The translations under genes and the position numbers were made by a program. A DNA stretch of 64,000 nucleotides, taken from NCBI RefSeq assembly GCF_001891125.1, contig NZ_CP015247.1, forward strand, positions 1,258,501-1,322,500, in the 5' to 3' direction. Position 1 is the first letter of the stretch, and the number at the start of each line of letters is the position of its first letter. This document shows positions 15,399-25,097 of the stretch, piece by piece. The notes under the pieces are model-generated. The model searched no databases and was not told the DNA's origin. It saw only the letters and a program-made list of their open reading frames with translations. This DNA comes from Leuconostoc suionicum. GTDB taxonomy: Bacteria > Bacillota > Bacilli > Lactobacillales > Lactobacillaceae.

Positions 15399-17087
15399 TC
15401 AATATTTTTTAAACAATGGTAACAGCTTAGTCAATTTTTTATTTTTTAATACAATTAAAGTCAACAATGCAAGGGCACTTATCCAAAATGAAATTATTTG
15501 AACCGGCGTCTTTACATATTTCACATCAATTTTACTAATACCTTTTTCTATAGAAACAACGATGGCATTGTTTTTATTATATTTTGCAGGCATTCTTTCC
15601 CCATTCACGTATACTGTAAATCCAGGATAAAAGATATTTGGCAAGACGACATCAGTATACTTTTGTGCTGAATTAATTCGATAATGTATACTGTCGTATC
15701 CTGTTGTCCAATGTGTTTGTTGTATCTCTTTCTTTGGATTCATCAACGGAATAGAATGTTGTTCTAACTTATCTTTGATTTTGAATGCATTATGTGGCAA
15801 ATAATCATATACATAATTATTTAGTGTGGCATTTTGAAAATCATCCCAAGAAACTATGTTAACAGCATTGCCATTTGGGTTTCGCTTAATACTAAAATTA
15901 AGACTAGTTACTGAGAGCAATCCTATAGAACAGAATAGCGTTACCAACAAGTAGCGACTCTTTCTATTTTCAACGATATTAGCAATGGCAATCGCCCCAA
16001 GAAAAGCTAAAATAAAAGTTGCAGCATAAAGAAATCTGCCAACGAATTGTATGAATCCTAAATATTTATCAAAAATTGGCCAAGGAAAGATATTAGTTAC
16101 AAGTATTAAATTAATCAACAAAACTACTGATAAGTATTTTAGTGCAGGATGAAACTTGTTCCAGCCACTAATAACAAAGAGTACAACGATTAGGCCTGAT
16201 AAACCTAAGCTGTACGAAGCCAACTTGTCTGTCAAAAATACACTCGTTGTAGGTAAAACAGTATTTGACAACAATAGTTTATTGACAGAAATATTTTTAA
16301 CAAACAACAAATTTTGTAGAAGTGGTGCTAAGAAAAACGCTGAAAGTAGCGCTGAAAGCATTCCTGCATAAATCAACTTTAATATACGCGTTAATTTGAT
16401 ATTCTTAGCTTCTTTAACAGTAAATGTCATTGCGAATGAAAAGACCATCATCAAAACAACAACTACCGCATCAGGTAAATCACATAAAATGAGTCCCGCA
16501 ACCCCTAAAGACATTATCCACCATTTTTTATGATCTTTTAATGCAATCTGATACATTCCATAAAAAGCAATTGGCATAAAAATAAAAATAAAAGATCCAC
16601 CAAAACTACGATAAAACAATGTTATAGAAATCGTAAAATGACCAAATCCATATAACGCACTACTTAATAGAGCAATGATTCGACTTTTTGTTATTTTTAA
16701 AGTACAAATATACATTGACATAAATGTTGAAAAGAAGATTAAAGCAATAAATGCCAAATAACCACCGTACGCATTACCAAAAGCTATATGCAATAGTACC
16801 TCTGGAAGCATAGTTATCAATGGATAAAAAAGATTTTGTGGATATCCAAATGATCCAAAAGTTTTAGTCATTACACTGGGAATTGCTTGATCCAAATGGC
16901 CTTGACTTAAATTCAAATAACTTTCTGCAACACGAGCCATATGGAAACGCCCATCCCATCCCTCTTGATGGATATAGGCTGGCCCATGCAAATAAGGTAA
17001 AATAATCAAACAACTGAATAACGCAAAAAGTAAGCAAACACTTATGTTTAAGTGCTTACCAATCATATACTTAACTTTATTTATCAT
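15399..17087 (-). CDS. polytopic membrane protein, GT-C glycosyltransferase-like (YfhO/PTPS-related type)
   Basis: The 562-residue protein has about 12 hydrophobic segments. An early luminal loop carries GWDGRFHMARVAES, the acidic-plus-His pattern typical of GT-C glycosyltransferases, and a C-terminal extracytoplasmic domain (about 440-530) precedes the last helix. Such proteins use lipid-linked sugars to modify wall polymers, lipids or proteins; the acceptor here is unknown. The SMR gene follows after 41 bp without a clear terminator, so the two may share a transcript. A plausible minus-strand -10 (TGTTATGAT) lies near 17160-17168. Confidence 0.7.
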   Translation of the reverse strand: MINKVKYMIGKHLNISVCLLFALFSCLIILPYLHGPAYIHQEGWDGRFHMARVAESYLNLSQGHLDQAIPSVMTKTFGSFGYPQNLFYPLITMLPEVLLHIAFGNAYGGYLAFIALIFFSTFMSMYICTLKITKSRIIALLSSALYGFGHFTISITLFYRSFGGSFIFIFMPIAFYGMYQIALKDHKKWWIMSLGVAGLILCDLPDAVVVVLMMVFSFAMTFTVKEAKNIKLTRILKLIYAGMLSALLSAFFLAPLLQNLLFVKNISVNKLLLSNTVLPTTSVFLTDKLASYSLGLSGLIVVLFVISGWNKFHPALKYLSVVLLINLILVTNIFPWPIFDKYLGFIQFVGRFLYAATFILAFLGAIAIANIVENRKSRYLLVTLFCSIGLLSVTSLNFSIKRNPNGNAVNIVSWDDFQNATLNNYVYDYLPHNAFKIKDKLEQHSIPLMNPKKEIQQTHWTTGYDSIHYRINSAQKYTDVVLPNIFYPGFTVYVNGERMPAKYNKNNAIVVSIEKGISKIDVKYVKTPVQIISFWISALALLTLIVLKNKKLTKLLPLFKKY

Positions 17088-17457
17088 ACTATTCTACTTT
17101 CCCCCAAAAAGAGCGAAACAACCTTCATTAACATCTCTGAAATAAGAAACACGCTCCTATGTATCATAACAGAAGTAATAGTGTTTTTAAAGCAAAATTT
17201 TCTATAATAATCTCTGAAATGAACTTTCTACCATGATTTGCACCTAATTTTTCTAACATTAGAAAAATGGAGGTAATTTGCTACTTATCACTGTTCGATT
17301 TTCAGAAATAGCACCTCTCTATCAAATGCTTGGTAAGCATTTAATATTTTTTAAATCTAGTTATGTTTTTATATAGAATACCCCATATACCATATTTATG
17401 ATATCCTTTAATTACTAGCGCCAAAATGATACTGATTTTAAAAAAGGACAGAATTTC
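17088..17457. other. AT-rich spacer with hairpins
   Basis: No gene is seen. Two hairpins stand out: a 9-bp stem at 17247-17268 (ATTTTTCTA/TAGAAAAAT) flanked by ACCT/AGGT, and an 8-bp stem at 17324-17342 (AAATGCTT/AAGCATTT) followed by T6, which is terminator-like on the plus strand. Confidence 0.5.
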
Positions 17458-17670
17458 ATGGATTGGAAAAATTATTCTTTGCAAACTCAAAATGCCGACT
17501 GGGCATTTTTGGATGAAATGTTAAGACGATCAAAAAGTAAAAAATTTGAGTTATCAGATTTTTTTGAAAATTATCAACACAAAAGATATGTCCTCGAAAA
17601 TTGGAGTCATAATCATTTACACAAACAAGTATTTTTTTCAAATTTTGATGAAATTATTCGGATTGAATAA
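17458..17670 (+). CDS. small protein of unknown function
   Basis: The 70-residue product is charged and rich in aromatic and Asn/His residues, with no membrane helix. It begins MDWKNYSLQTQNADWAFLDE. AAAAAAGGACAG stands before the ATG at acceptable spacing. I do not recognise a family, and no partner gene is nearby. The balanced composition in an AT-rich region argues for a real gene, but a chance frame is possible. Confidence 0.5.
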   Translation: MDWKNYSLQTQNADWAFLDEMLRRSKSKKFELSDFFENYQHKRYVLENWSHNHLHKQVFFSNFDEIIRIE

Positions 17671-17774
17671 TTTTAAAATCGAAAACCTACATAAACATCT
17701 TTGCAATTTAGGTTAAGAAAACAACAAATGGCTCCAACTGTGCTGTTTTCTAACGCTGTATTAAGTTGCGAAAA

Positions 17775-17803
17775 TAAAAAACGTTGATATACCAACGTTT
17801 TTG
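17775..17803. terminator. bidirectional terminator between small protein gene and tRNA-Ser
   Basis: AAAAACGTTG pairs with CAACGTTTTT around a 6-nt loop. T runs occur on both strands, so it can serve the tRNA-Ser on the minus strand. Confidence 0.8.
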
Positions 17804-17836
17804 TACATATAAGAACATGAGATAACGCATAAGAAA

Positions 17837-17924
17837 GGAGCTAGCGGGATTTGAACCCGCACACCGCGAAATGCGGCTCGACGGATTTCGAGTCCGTTGC
17901 AGTACCGGATTGTGCCATAGCTCC
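17837..17924 (-). tRNA. tRNA-Ser (anticodon CGA)
   Basis: The 88-nt class II tRNA has acceptor GGAGCTA/TAGCTCC, anticodon loop CTCGAAA with CGA (plus-strand TCG at 17888-17890), a long variable arm (CCGCATTTCGCGG) and T arm GCGGG-TTCAAAT-CCCGC. The base at the discriminator position is T rather than the usual G for serine tRNAs. No own promoter is evident; it lies 45 bp after typA and may be cut from that transcript. Confidence 0.93.
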
Positions 17925-17930
17925 ATAACT

Positions 17931-17952
17931 AAGAACCTAAGCAGGTTCTTGA
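17931..17952 (-). repeat. hairpin between typA and tRNA-Ser
   Basis: AAGAACCT pairs with AGGTTCTT around a short loop. There is no T run, so it is not a clear terminator; it may mark an RNA processing point. Confidence 0.5.
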
Positions 17953-17969
17953 TCATTTTAAAATGAATG

Positions 17970-19811
17970 TTAGTTTGTTGATGCCTTACGACGCTTTGCT
18001 GCCTTCTCACGTTCAGCTGTGTTCAAGATAGCTTTACGGATACGTACGTTTTCAGGAGTTACTTCAACATATTCATCATCATTCAAGAATTCCAAAGAGG
18101 CTTCCAAATTCATGATACGTGGTGTCTTAATTGAAGCAGTTTGGTCCTTGTTTGATGAACGAACGTTTGATTGTGGCTTCAATTTTGTAACGTTGACAGA
18201 GATATCATTGTCACGCGCATTCATTCCAACAATCATTCCTTCATAAACTTCAACACCAGCGCCAACGAACATTTGTCCACGATCTTCAACACCCATGATT
18301 GCATAGTTTGAAGTTGTTCCTTGGTTAATAGAAACCAAAGCTCCATTACGACGTCCTGGTTCCCAGTTACGAACAACTGGACGGTATTCAGCATACGTAT
18401 GATTAAAGATACCATATCCGCGTGTAGCTGACATAAATTCAGTTGAGTAACCAATTAAGCCACGTGAAGGTGCCATATAAGTCAAACGTGTTTGTCCGTT
18501 ACCAACAGACTCCATGTTGACCATTTCACCCTTACGTTGGTTCAATGAATCAATAACTGTTGATGAATATTCATCAGGTGTATCGATTTGAACTGATTCA
18601 TATGGCTCTGATTGAACACCATCAATTTCACGGTAAATAACCTGTGGACGAGAAGCTTGCAACTCAAAGCCTTCACGACGCATTGTTTCGATCAAAATTG
18701 ACAAGTGCAATTCACCACGACCAGATACTAACCAAGCTCCTGCTTGATCTGTGTCTTCAACACGTAATGACACATCAGTGTGTAATTCACGACGCAAACG
18801 GTCTTCAATTTGACGCGCAGTAACAAACTTACCTTCCTTACCAGCAAATGGACTGTCATTTTGACGGAATGTCATTTGCAAAGTAGGTTCGTCGATACGT
18901 AAAATTGGTAGTGCATCCGGATGAGCAGGATCTGCAACTGTTTCACCAACAGAGATATCTTCCATACCAGAAACAGCAATCAAATCACCAGCCTTAGCTT
19001 CTTGGATATCTACTTGGTCTAACCCGATGAAACCAGCAAGCTTAGTTACACGGAAACTTTGTGTTGAACCATCCAACTTCAAAACTTCAACGTTGTCACC
19101 AATTTTAATTGTTCCGCGCTTAACACGGCCGATACCGATACGACCAACGAAATCATTATAATCCAACATTGCCACTTGGAATTGTAATGGTTCATCTGAG
19201 TTATCAACTGGTGAAGGAATTGTATTAAAGACAGCATCAAAAATTGGCTTCATTGTATGTTCTTGATCGTCAACATTTGGTGACAATGAAGATGTACCGT
19301 TCATCGCTGAAGCAAAGATAACTGGGAAATCCAAATCTTCTTCATCGGCACCTAATTCGATAAACAAATCCAATACTTCGTCAACAACTTCTTCAGGACG
19401 TGCACCAGGACGGTCCACTTTATTAACGATAACGATTGGTGTCAAATGTTGTTCGAAAGCTTTTTTCAACACAAAACGAGTTTGTGGCATTGTACCTTCA
19501 AAAGCATCAACGACCAACAAAACACCATCAACCATACCCATGATACGTTCAACTTCACCACCGAAGTCCGCGTGTCCAGGTGTATCCAAAATGTTAATTT
19601 GCTTGTCTCCAACCTTAACGGCTGTGTTTTTTGACAAGATAGTGATACCACGTTCTTTTTCAATATCGTTGGTATCCATTGCACGATCACCCAATTCCTT
19701 GCGTGAATCCAATGTGTCTGATTGCTTCAAAAGTTCGTTAACCAGCGTCGTCTTCCCGTGATCGACGTGGGCAATGATAGCGATGTTACGAATGTCTTCG
19801 CGATTTGCCAA
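17970..19811 (-). CDS. typA: ribosome-associated GTPase TypA/BipA
   Basis: The 613-residue translational GTPase carries the G1-G4 motifs [28 protein letters not shown] and NKVDRP. EF-G-like domains follow, along with the BipA-specific C-terminal domain containing GLIGYSTEFMSATRGYG. BipA acts on the ribosome in subunit assembly and stress or cold adaptation. The start is a TTG (MANREDIRN) with AAAGGAGT upstream; no in-frame ATG lies near. A tRNA-Ser follows without a strong terminator in between. Confidence 0.96.
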   Translation of the reverse strand: MANREDIRNIAIIAHVDHGKTTLVNELLKQSDTLDSRKELGDRAMDTNDIEKERGITILSKNTAVKVGDKQINILDTPGHADFGGEVERIMGMVDGVLLVVDAFEGTMPQTRFVLKKAFEQHLTPIVIVNKVDRPGARPEEVVDEVLDLFIELGADEEDLDFPVIFASAMNGTSSLSPNVDDQEHTMKPIFDAVFNTIPSPVDNSDEPLQFQVAMLDYNDFVGRIGIGRVKRGTIKIGDNVEVLKLDGSTQSFRVTKLAGFIGLDQVDIQEAKAGDLIAVSGMEDISVGETVADPAHPDALPILRIDEPTLQMTFRQNDSPFAGKEGKFVTARQIEDRLRRELHTDVSLRVEDTDQAGAWLVSGRGELHLSILIETMRREGFELQASRPQVIYREIDGVQSEPYESVQIDTPDEYSSTVIDSLNQRKGEMVNMESVGNGQTRLTYMAPSRGLIGYSTEFMSATRGYGIFNHTYAEYRPVVRNWEPGRRNGALVSINQGTTSNYAIMGVEDRGQMFVGAGVEVYEGMIVGMNARDNDISVNVTKLKPQSNVRSSNKDQTASIKTPRIMNLEASLEFLNDDEYVEVTPENVRIRKAILNTAEREKAAKRRKASTN

Positions 19812-19851
19812 TTTTCTAGTACTCCTTTAATTTAAATGCTGCCACATACAA

Positions 19852-19879
19852 AAGCTAGGGACACTTCGTTCCCTAGCTT
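19852..19879 (-). terminator. terminator of the inositol-phosphatase-like gene
   Basis: A 10-bp perfect stem (AAGCTAGGGA with TCCCTAGCTT) and an 8-nt loop are followed by TTTTG on the minus strand. The stop codon of the gene is inside the stem. Confidence 0.7.
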
Positions 19880-20661
19880 CTATGCAACGCCAAAATATCG
19901 CGATGCGCTCGATTCGTAGCAACTAATACTATGTTAGATGATAACATATCTAGCTGCTTTCCGTCAATATCTGAAACAATTAATCCTAATGTTTTTGCTA
20001 AAACTTGACCAGCAGCAAAATCCCATGACATCATTTTTGAAGAATATCCAACGGCCTGCCCACGTAAGACACGAATGAAAGACGGACCCGCAGCGCCAAT
20101 AACTCGGTATCCTAGGGCACTTTTAGCAATCTCGTCATATCCAAACATTCCATAAAGCAAGCGCGCACCACTCAATAAAACAATTCCTTGATTAAGCGCA
20201 TCATTTTCTGGCGGATATAACCGTAATTGATTAGCAAACACACCCATTTGAGGGCCACCATGATAAACAATATTATTTACCACATCCATAATCCATCCCA
20301 AAATAGGTTGGTTATCAATGTAAAGCGCTATCATAATAGCAAAGTCATCGTGCTGTTTATAAAAATTCATGGTGCCATCAATTGGATCGACAAACCACAC
20401 ATGCCCAGCCATACTAATTGGTTTATCACCGAATCCCTCTTCACTCACAATTTGTGCATCTGGATCAAATTTTCGAATGTACTTGTTGATTGTTTGCTCA
20501 TTGCTTTTATCAACATTTGTAACTAAATCACGTGCATCGTGTTTCGTAGCGACATCTAAATGCTGATTCATTGCCGCCATTGTAGCTTTTTGCAATTCAT
20601 CAAGCCACATTAATACAGTTTGGTCAATTTCTTGAATTTCAAATGGGCTTAATGTGCTCAT
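19873..20661 (-). CDS. inositol monophosphatase family protein
   Basis: The 262-residue Mg-dependent phosphatase shows the family motifs EEGFGD (metal-binding Glu), WFVDPIDGTMNF (about residues 80-91) and SWDFAAGQVLAK (Asp). Relatives hydrolyse inositol phosphate, fructose bisphosphate, PAP or other sugar phosphates, so the substrate is open. Its start overlaps the upstream UPF0223 gene by 4 bases (ATGA), as in other lactic acid bacteria, giving a coupled two-gene operon. Confidence 0.92.
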   Translation of the reverse strand: MSTLSPFEIQEIDQTVLMWLDELQKATMAAMNQHLDVATKHDARDLVTNVDKSNEQTINKYIRKFDPDAQIVSEEGFGDKPISMAGHVWFVDPIDGTMNFYKQHDDFAIMIALYIDNQPILGWIMDVVNNIVYHGGPQMGVFANQLRLYPPENDALNQGIVLLSGARLLYGMFGYDEIAKSALGYRVIGAAGPSFIRVLRGQAVGYSSKMMSWDFAAGQVLAKTLGLIVSDIDGKQLDMLSSNIVLVATNRAHRDILALHRS

Positions 20662-20930
20662 AAGCGTACTCTGTCTTTCGTCGAATTTTGGACAAATTTT
20701 ATGGTTTTATAAATGCTGTATCCCGTTTGACGTTCAAAATCCCTATCAAATTTTTTCTGCTCGCTTTTGGCAGGCATTATTTTTCTGTATGCATCGTAAT
20801 TTTTTAATACCTCTTCACGAGAAGATCCTTTTTCATAAACACCTAACACACTGTTTATAAAATTTGTCACAATAATAATATCTTGGGTTGTCCAATCACC
20901 ATCGATTGGTAATACATAATTTTCATTCAT
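20658..20930 (-). CDS. UPF0223 family protein
   Basis: The 90-residue cytoplasmic protein matches the UPF0223 (YktA) family: YVLPIDGDWTTQDIIIVTNF near the start, then a Lys/Glu-rich helical part ending FERQTGYSIYKTIKFVQN. The function of the family is not known. It is the first gene of the operon with the inositol-phosphatase-like gene and is divergent from def. Confidence 0.88.
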   Translation of the reverse strand: MNENYVLPIDGDWTTQDIIIVTNFINSVLGVYEKGSSREEVLKNYDAYRKIMPAKSEQKKFDRDFERQTGYSIYKTIKFVQNSTKDRVRL

Positions 20931-20986
20931 AATTTTATTTTAACATGTTATAACGTTTGATATACTAGATTATGAGGTAAAAAAAA

Positions 20987-21565
20987 ATGACAATCAGATT
21001 TACTATGGATAAAATTACACGGGACGGAGATCCTGTACTGCGTAAAACAGCTGCGTCCGTTCCTTTTCCTTTGAATGAAGAACACGCACAACTTGCTAAA
21101 GATATGATGGAATATTTAGTTGTATCTCAAGATGAGAAACAAAATGAGAAGTATGGTCTACGTCCAGGTGTTGGATTAGCTGCTCCACAAGTAGGCTACT
21201 CTTTGAGTATGTCATCAATTTTAATACCTGCACTTGACCCAGAAGACACAACTGACGAACCTTATTTTAAGGGCACAATTTTCAACCCTGTAATTATCTC
21301 AGAGTCCGTCAAGCGAGGTGCTTTAAACGTTGGTGAAGGTTGTCTATCAGTTGATGAGGATGTGCCTGGCTTTGTACCTCGCGCTTATCGAATAACAGTG
21401 CGCTACCAAGATGAAAATGGTAATAAGCAAACAATTAAATTGCGCGATTATCCTGCCATTGTTTTCCAACATGAAATTGATCACTTACATGGGCACCTAT
21501 ATTATGATCACATTAATATGCAATCGCCTTGGGAAGTTGACGAGGATACAAAATATATTGATTAA
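20987..21565 (+). CDS. def: peptide deformylase
   Basis: The 192-residue metalloenzyme removes the formyl group from nascent N-termini. All three motifs are present: GVGLAAPQVG (about 58-67), EGCLSVDE (Cys ligand) and QHEIDHLHG (two His ligands and catalytic Glu). Length and the insertions between motifs fit type 2 deformylases of Gram-positives. GAGGT lies 8 nt before the ATG. A -10-like TATACT occurs at 20961-20966. The gene is monocistronic. Confidence 0.96.
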   Translation: MTIRFTMDKITRDGDPVLRKTAASVPFPLNEEHAQLAKDMMEYLVVSQDEKQNEKYGLRPGVGLAAPQVGYSLSMSSILIPALDPEDTTDEPYFKGTIFNPVIISESVKRGALNVGEGCLSVDEDVPGFVPRAYRITVRYQDENGNKQTIKLRDYPAIVFQHEIDHLHGHLYYDHINMQSPWEVDEDTKYID

Positions 21566-21577
21566 TTTGGTCAAACT

Positions 21578-21612
21578 AAAAAGCTCTGCAGATAATCACT
21601 GCGGAGCTTTTT
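21578..21612. terminator. bidirectional terminator between def and dnaJ
   Basis: A 14-bp stem with one G-T pair (AAAAAGCTCTGCAG with CTGCGGAGCTTTTT) and a 7-nt loop separates the convergent genes. Confidence 0.88.
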
Positions 21613-21614
21613 GA

Positions 21615-22514
21615 TTACAATTTATCGAAGAAACTCTTTTTCTTAGTTGTACCGTCGGTAGCTTCCTTGAAAGCTTCCAACGCCTTTTTCTGATCTTTAT
21701 TAAGTCGTGTCGGTACTTCGACAGTCACAATAACAAATTGATCTCCGTGTCCATTGCCGCGCAAACGCGGAGCGCCCTTACCACTCAAGCGGAAACGCTT
21801 GCCTGTTTGAGTACCCGCTGGGATTCTCAACTTCACTTCACCGTGAACCGTCTTGACTTGAATTTCGTCACCCAACGCAGCTGTCACAAAGCTTATCTTT
21901 TGTTCTAAGTAGACATCTGCGCCATCACGTTCAAATCCATCTTTTGATGGTGATACTTGGAAGACAACGAACAAGTCTCCTTGCGGTCCGCCATTAACAC
22001 CACTTTCACCTTGTCCACTCAAACGCATTTGTTGCCCAGTTTCAACACCAGCAGGTACAGTGACCTTAATCTCGTGTTGCTTACCATCACCACGGTTAAA
22101 CTTAATCGTAGTTTCCTTACCAAAAACAGCCTCTTCAAAAGTCAAGTTCATGCGGTACTGTAAATCTTGTCCTTTACGTGGGCGATTTGGGTCAAATCCA
22201 CCACCAAACATTTGACTGAAGATATCACCCAAATCAGAAAAGTCACTAAATCCACCTTGACCGCCAAAACCGCCTTGACCACCAAAACCACCTTGTGCGC
22301 CGTTAGGTCCAAATTGATCATATTGCGCACGCTTTTGTTCATCACCTAGCGTCTCAAAAGCTTCTTGAACTTCTTTATATTTTTCTTCAGCACCAGGTTC
22401 ATGATTCAAATCCGGATGGTACTTTTTTGATAGCTTACGATAAGCCTTTTTAATTTCATCTTGACTGGCGTTTTTGCTAACGCCGAGACGGTCATAATAT
22501 TCAGTGTTATTCAC
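21615..22514 (-). CDS. dnaJ: DnaJ-type co-chaperone lacking the zinc-finger region
   Basis: The 299-residue protein has a J domain (1-68, HPD at 33-35), a G/F linker with three GGQGGF-like repeats (about 72-92), and two client-binding C-terminal domains. It ends with [12 protein letters not shown]. Type I DnaJ has four CxxCxGxG zinc motifs between these domains, but here [15 protein letters not shown] runs directly into [14 protein letters not shown] and the protein contains no cysteine. It is therefore type II (CbpA-like) in architecture although it sits at the dnaJ place of the heat-shock operon. The start codon is GTG with AAGGAG upstream. It should stimulate DnaK ATPase. Confidence 0.9.
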   Translation of the reverse strand: MNNTEYYDRLGVSKNASQDEIKKAYRKLSKKYHPDLNHEPGAEEKYKEVQEAFETLGDEQKRAQYDQFGPNGAQGGFGGQGGFGGQGGFSDFSDLGDIFSQMFGGGFDPNRPRKGQDLQYRMNLTFEEAVFGKETTIKFNRGDGKQHEIKVTVPAGVETGQQMRLSGQGESGVNGGPQGDLFVVFQVSPSKDGFERDGADVYLEQKISFVTAALGDEIQVKTVHGEVKLRIPAGTQTGKRFRLSGKGAPRLRGNGHGDQFVIVTVEVPTRLNKDQKKALEAFKEATDGTTKKKSFFDKL

Positions 22515-22540
22515 GCGCCCGCTCCTTCTAATTTATGTAC

Positions 22541-22570
22541 ACAAACCGCACTCAACGGAATGCGGTTTGT
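22541..22570 (-). repeat. hairpin between dnaK and dnaJ
   Basis: A 10-bp perfect stem (ACAAACCGCA with TGCGGTTTGT) has a 10-nt loop. The minus strand has no U run after it, so it may lower dnaJ expression or stabilise dnaK mRNA more than end the transcript. Confidence 0.6.
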
Positions 22571-22578
22571 TTTAATCA

Positions 22579-24426
22579 TTACTTCTTGTCGTCTTTTTTA
22601 GGATCAACTTCTTCAAAATCACCATCAACTGTGTTGTCATCAGCAGACTTTGCATCTCCTTCAGCTCCGTCCTTTGGCGCTGCTTGTTGATACAACTTCA
22701 TTGCTAATTCACCAGCTACCTTAGTTAATTCTTCTGACTTAGCCTTCAAATCTGTCAAATCAGCATCATCAGCTGCGGCATCTTCCTTAGCTTTTTTCAA
22801 AGCTTCCAAGGCATCTTGTGTTGGCTTCTTTTCATCGTCACCCAACTTGTCACCAACTTCTTCCAAAGTCTTTTCAGTTTGGAAAATCAATTGATCAGCT
22901 TCATTGCGTGTATCGACAGCTTCTTTCTTCTTAGCATCAGCTTCTTCGTTTGCCTTGGCGTCGTTCATCATCTTTTCAATTTCTTCGTCTGACAAACCAC
23001 CAGCAGCTTGGATTGTAATCTTTTGTTCCTTCTGTGTTCCTAAGTCCTTAGCAGAAACATTAACAATACCGTTACGATCAATGTCAAATGTCACTTCAAT
23101 TTGAGGCACACCACGTGGTGCGGCCGGAATATCTGCTAATTGGAAACGACCCAATGTCTTGTTATCGGCAGCCATTGAACGTTCACCTTGCAAAACATGG
23201 ATATCAACAGCTGGCTGATTGTCAGCTGCTGTTGAGAATACTTGTGACTTTGAAGTTGGAATCGTTGTGTTGCGTTCAATCAACTTAGTGAACACACCAC
23301 CCATTGTCTCAATACCCAATGACAATGGTGTAACATCAAGCAAAACAACATCCTTAACATCACCAGTAATGACACCACCTTGAACGGCAGCGCCCAAAGC
23401 AACAGCTTCATCAGGGTTAATTGAGTGGTTAGGTTCCTTACCTGTCATCTTCTTAACAGATTCTTGTACGGCTGGAATACGAGTTGAACCACCGTTCAAG
23501 ATAACCTCGTCGATGTCAGAGAATGACAATCCGGCATCCTTCAAAGCGTTCAAAACAGGTTGCTCAGCTTTCTTAACCAAATCAGCTGTCAATTCGTTAA
23601 ACTTTGCACGTGTCAATGATGTCTGCAAGTGCAATGGTCCGTTATCACCTGAAGCAATAAATGGCAAATCAATTTGAGCTTCATTTGCAGATGACAAAGT
23701 CTTCTTAGCTGATTCTGCGGCATCCTTCAAACGTTGCAAAGCTAATTTATCATCCTTTAAGTCTACACCATTTTCTGACTTAAATTGTTCTGCCAAATAA
23801 TCAATAACTTTGTTATCAAAGTCATCACCACCAAGATGAGTATCACCGTTTGTTGACAAAACTTCAAACACGCCATCTCCTAATTCAAGAATTGACACAT
23901 CAAATGTTCCACCACCTAAGTCATAGACAAGAATTTTTTCATCCTTATCTAACTTGTCCAAACCATAAGCCAATGCGGCAGCTGTTGGTTCGTTAATAAT
24001 ACGTTCTACTTCCAGACCAGCAATCTTACCGGCATCCTTAGTAGCTTGACGCTGTGCATCATTAAAGTAGGCAGGAACTGTGATAACAGCTTTTTCAACC
24101 TTTTCACCTAAGTAATCTTCAGCATAGCCCTTAATATATTGCAAGATCATTGCTGAAATTTCTTGTGGTGTGTAGTCTTTACCATTGGCATTAACTTTAT
24201 AACCAGCTTCACCCATGTGAGACTTGATTGAAATAATCGTGTCTGGGTTTGTAATTGCTTGACGCTTTGCAACATCACCCACTTGACTTTCGCCATTTTT
24301 AAATGAGACAACTGAAGGTGTTGTACGACCACCATCTGGATTTGTGATAATCTTTGGTTCGCCACCTTCAAGGACAGCAACAGCTGAGTTTGTCGTTCCT
24401 AAATCAATACCAATAATTTTTGACAT
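22579..24426 (-). CDS. dnaK: molecular chaperone DnaK (Hsp70)
   Basis: The 615-residue Hsp70 begins [20 protein letters not shown], with further ATPase marks [14 protein letters not shown] and [12 protein letters not shown] substrate-binding domain follows from about residue 360, then a helical lid and an acidic tail [15 protein letters not shown]. It folds proteins with GrpE and DnaJ in the cytoplasm. As in Gram-positives, it lacks the short ATPase insertion seen in E. coli. It is the third gene of the HrcA-controlled operon. Confidence 0.98.
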   Translation of the reverse strand: MSKIIGIDLGTTNSAVAVLEGGEPKIITNPDGGRTTPSVVSFKNGESQVGDVAKRQAITNPDTIISIKSHMGEAGYKVNANGKDYTPQEISAMILQYIKGYAEDYLGEKVEKAVITVPAYFNDAQRQATKDAGKIAGLEVERIINEPTAAALAYGLDKLDKDEKILVYDLGGGTFDVSILELGDGVFEVLSTNGDTHLGGDDFDNKVIDYLAEQFKSENGVDLKDDKLALQRLKDAAESAKKTLSSANEAQIDLPFIASGDNGPLHLQTSLTRAKFNELTADLVKKAEQPVLNALKDAGLSFSDIDEVILNGGSTRIPAVQESVKKMTGKEPNHSINPDEAVALGAAVQGGVITGDVKDVVLLDVTPLSLGIETMGGVFTKLIERNTTIPTSKSQVFSTAADNQPAVDIHVLQGERSMAADNKTLGRFQLADIPAAPRGVPQIEVTFDIDRNGIVNVSAKDLGTQKEQKITIQAAGGLSDEEIEKMMNDAKANEEADAKKKEAVDTRNEADQLIFQTEKTLEEVGDKLGDDEKKPTQDALEALKKAKEDAAADDADLTDLKAKSEELTKVAGELAMKLYQQAAPKDGAEGDAKSADDNTVDGDFEEVDPKKDDKK

Positions 24427-24511
24427 AAATATTTCTTCCTTTACTTTAAAATCATTTTCATCTTTTTAAGGTGTAGTATCTCATCGATTGAATCACCATG
24501 CAAAATCGTGC

Positions 24512-25081
24512 TTATTTCGCCACTGCAACCATTGCTGGTCGAATTACGCGGTCTTGTAATATGTAACCCTTTTGCAAAACTTGTGCAATTTGGTCAGATT
24601 CAACTTCATCTGACTCAACACTTTGAATTGCTTGGTGCTTAGTTGGATCGAAAGATTCACCAATTTCACCTGTTGACGTAATACCATTGTCTGTTAAGGC
24701 TTGATTTAACGTCTTAAGTGTCATCTCCACACCTGTTTTAATTTGCTTTGACACTTCATCGTTAGCTTCAACTTGAAGGGCTCTTTCCAAATTGTCAACG
24801 GCTGGCAAAACTGCACTGGCTAATTTTTGTCCGTCATACTTGCGTACATTTTGTAGCTCACGCGCATTACGCTGTTGTATATTTTGAACTTCTGCTTGTG
24901 CACGTAATAATTTTTCTTCGAGATTGTTAACTTGCTCTGTTAGCTTATCAATTTCCACTTGTTGTGGATCAGGCTCCACCTGTAAATCATCGGCTTCAGA
25001 TTCAATTTCTTCGGTCAAATTTTCATCAGTTTGATCAGAAATGTTCTTATCTTCTACAACTTCTTCGTTTTTTTCTGTCAC
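24512..25081 (-). CDS. grpE: nucleotide exchange factor GrpE
   Basis: The 189-residue protein has a charged N-terminal stretch (about 1-45, many Glu/Asp), a long coiled coil (45-100) and a C-terminal beta domain ending QDRVIRPAMVAVAK. VLPAVDNLERAL and FDPTKHQAI are family signatures. It releases ADP from DnaK. It lies 16 bp after hrcA and 85 bp before dnaK. Confidence 0.96.
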   Translation of the reverse strand: MTEKNEEVVEDKNISDQTDENLTEEIESEADDLQVEPDPQQVEIDKLTEQVNNLEEKLLRAQAEVQNIQQRNARELQNVRKYDGQKLASAVLPAVDNLERALQVEANDEVSKQIKTGVEMTLKTLNQALTDNGITSTGEIGESFDPTKHQAIQSVESDEVESDQIAQVLQKGYILQDRVIRPAMVAVAK

Positions 25082-25097
25082 AGGTGTGACCTCCTAG

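Noticed and set aside
17299-17312. TTTTCAGAAATAG, which resembles half a CodY box, also present inverted near 9466
   Set aside because: Only about 10-11 of 15 positions of the CodY consensus match, and 13-bp matches occur by chance in AT-rich DNA of this length.
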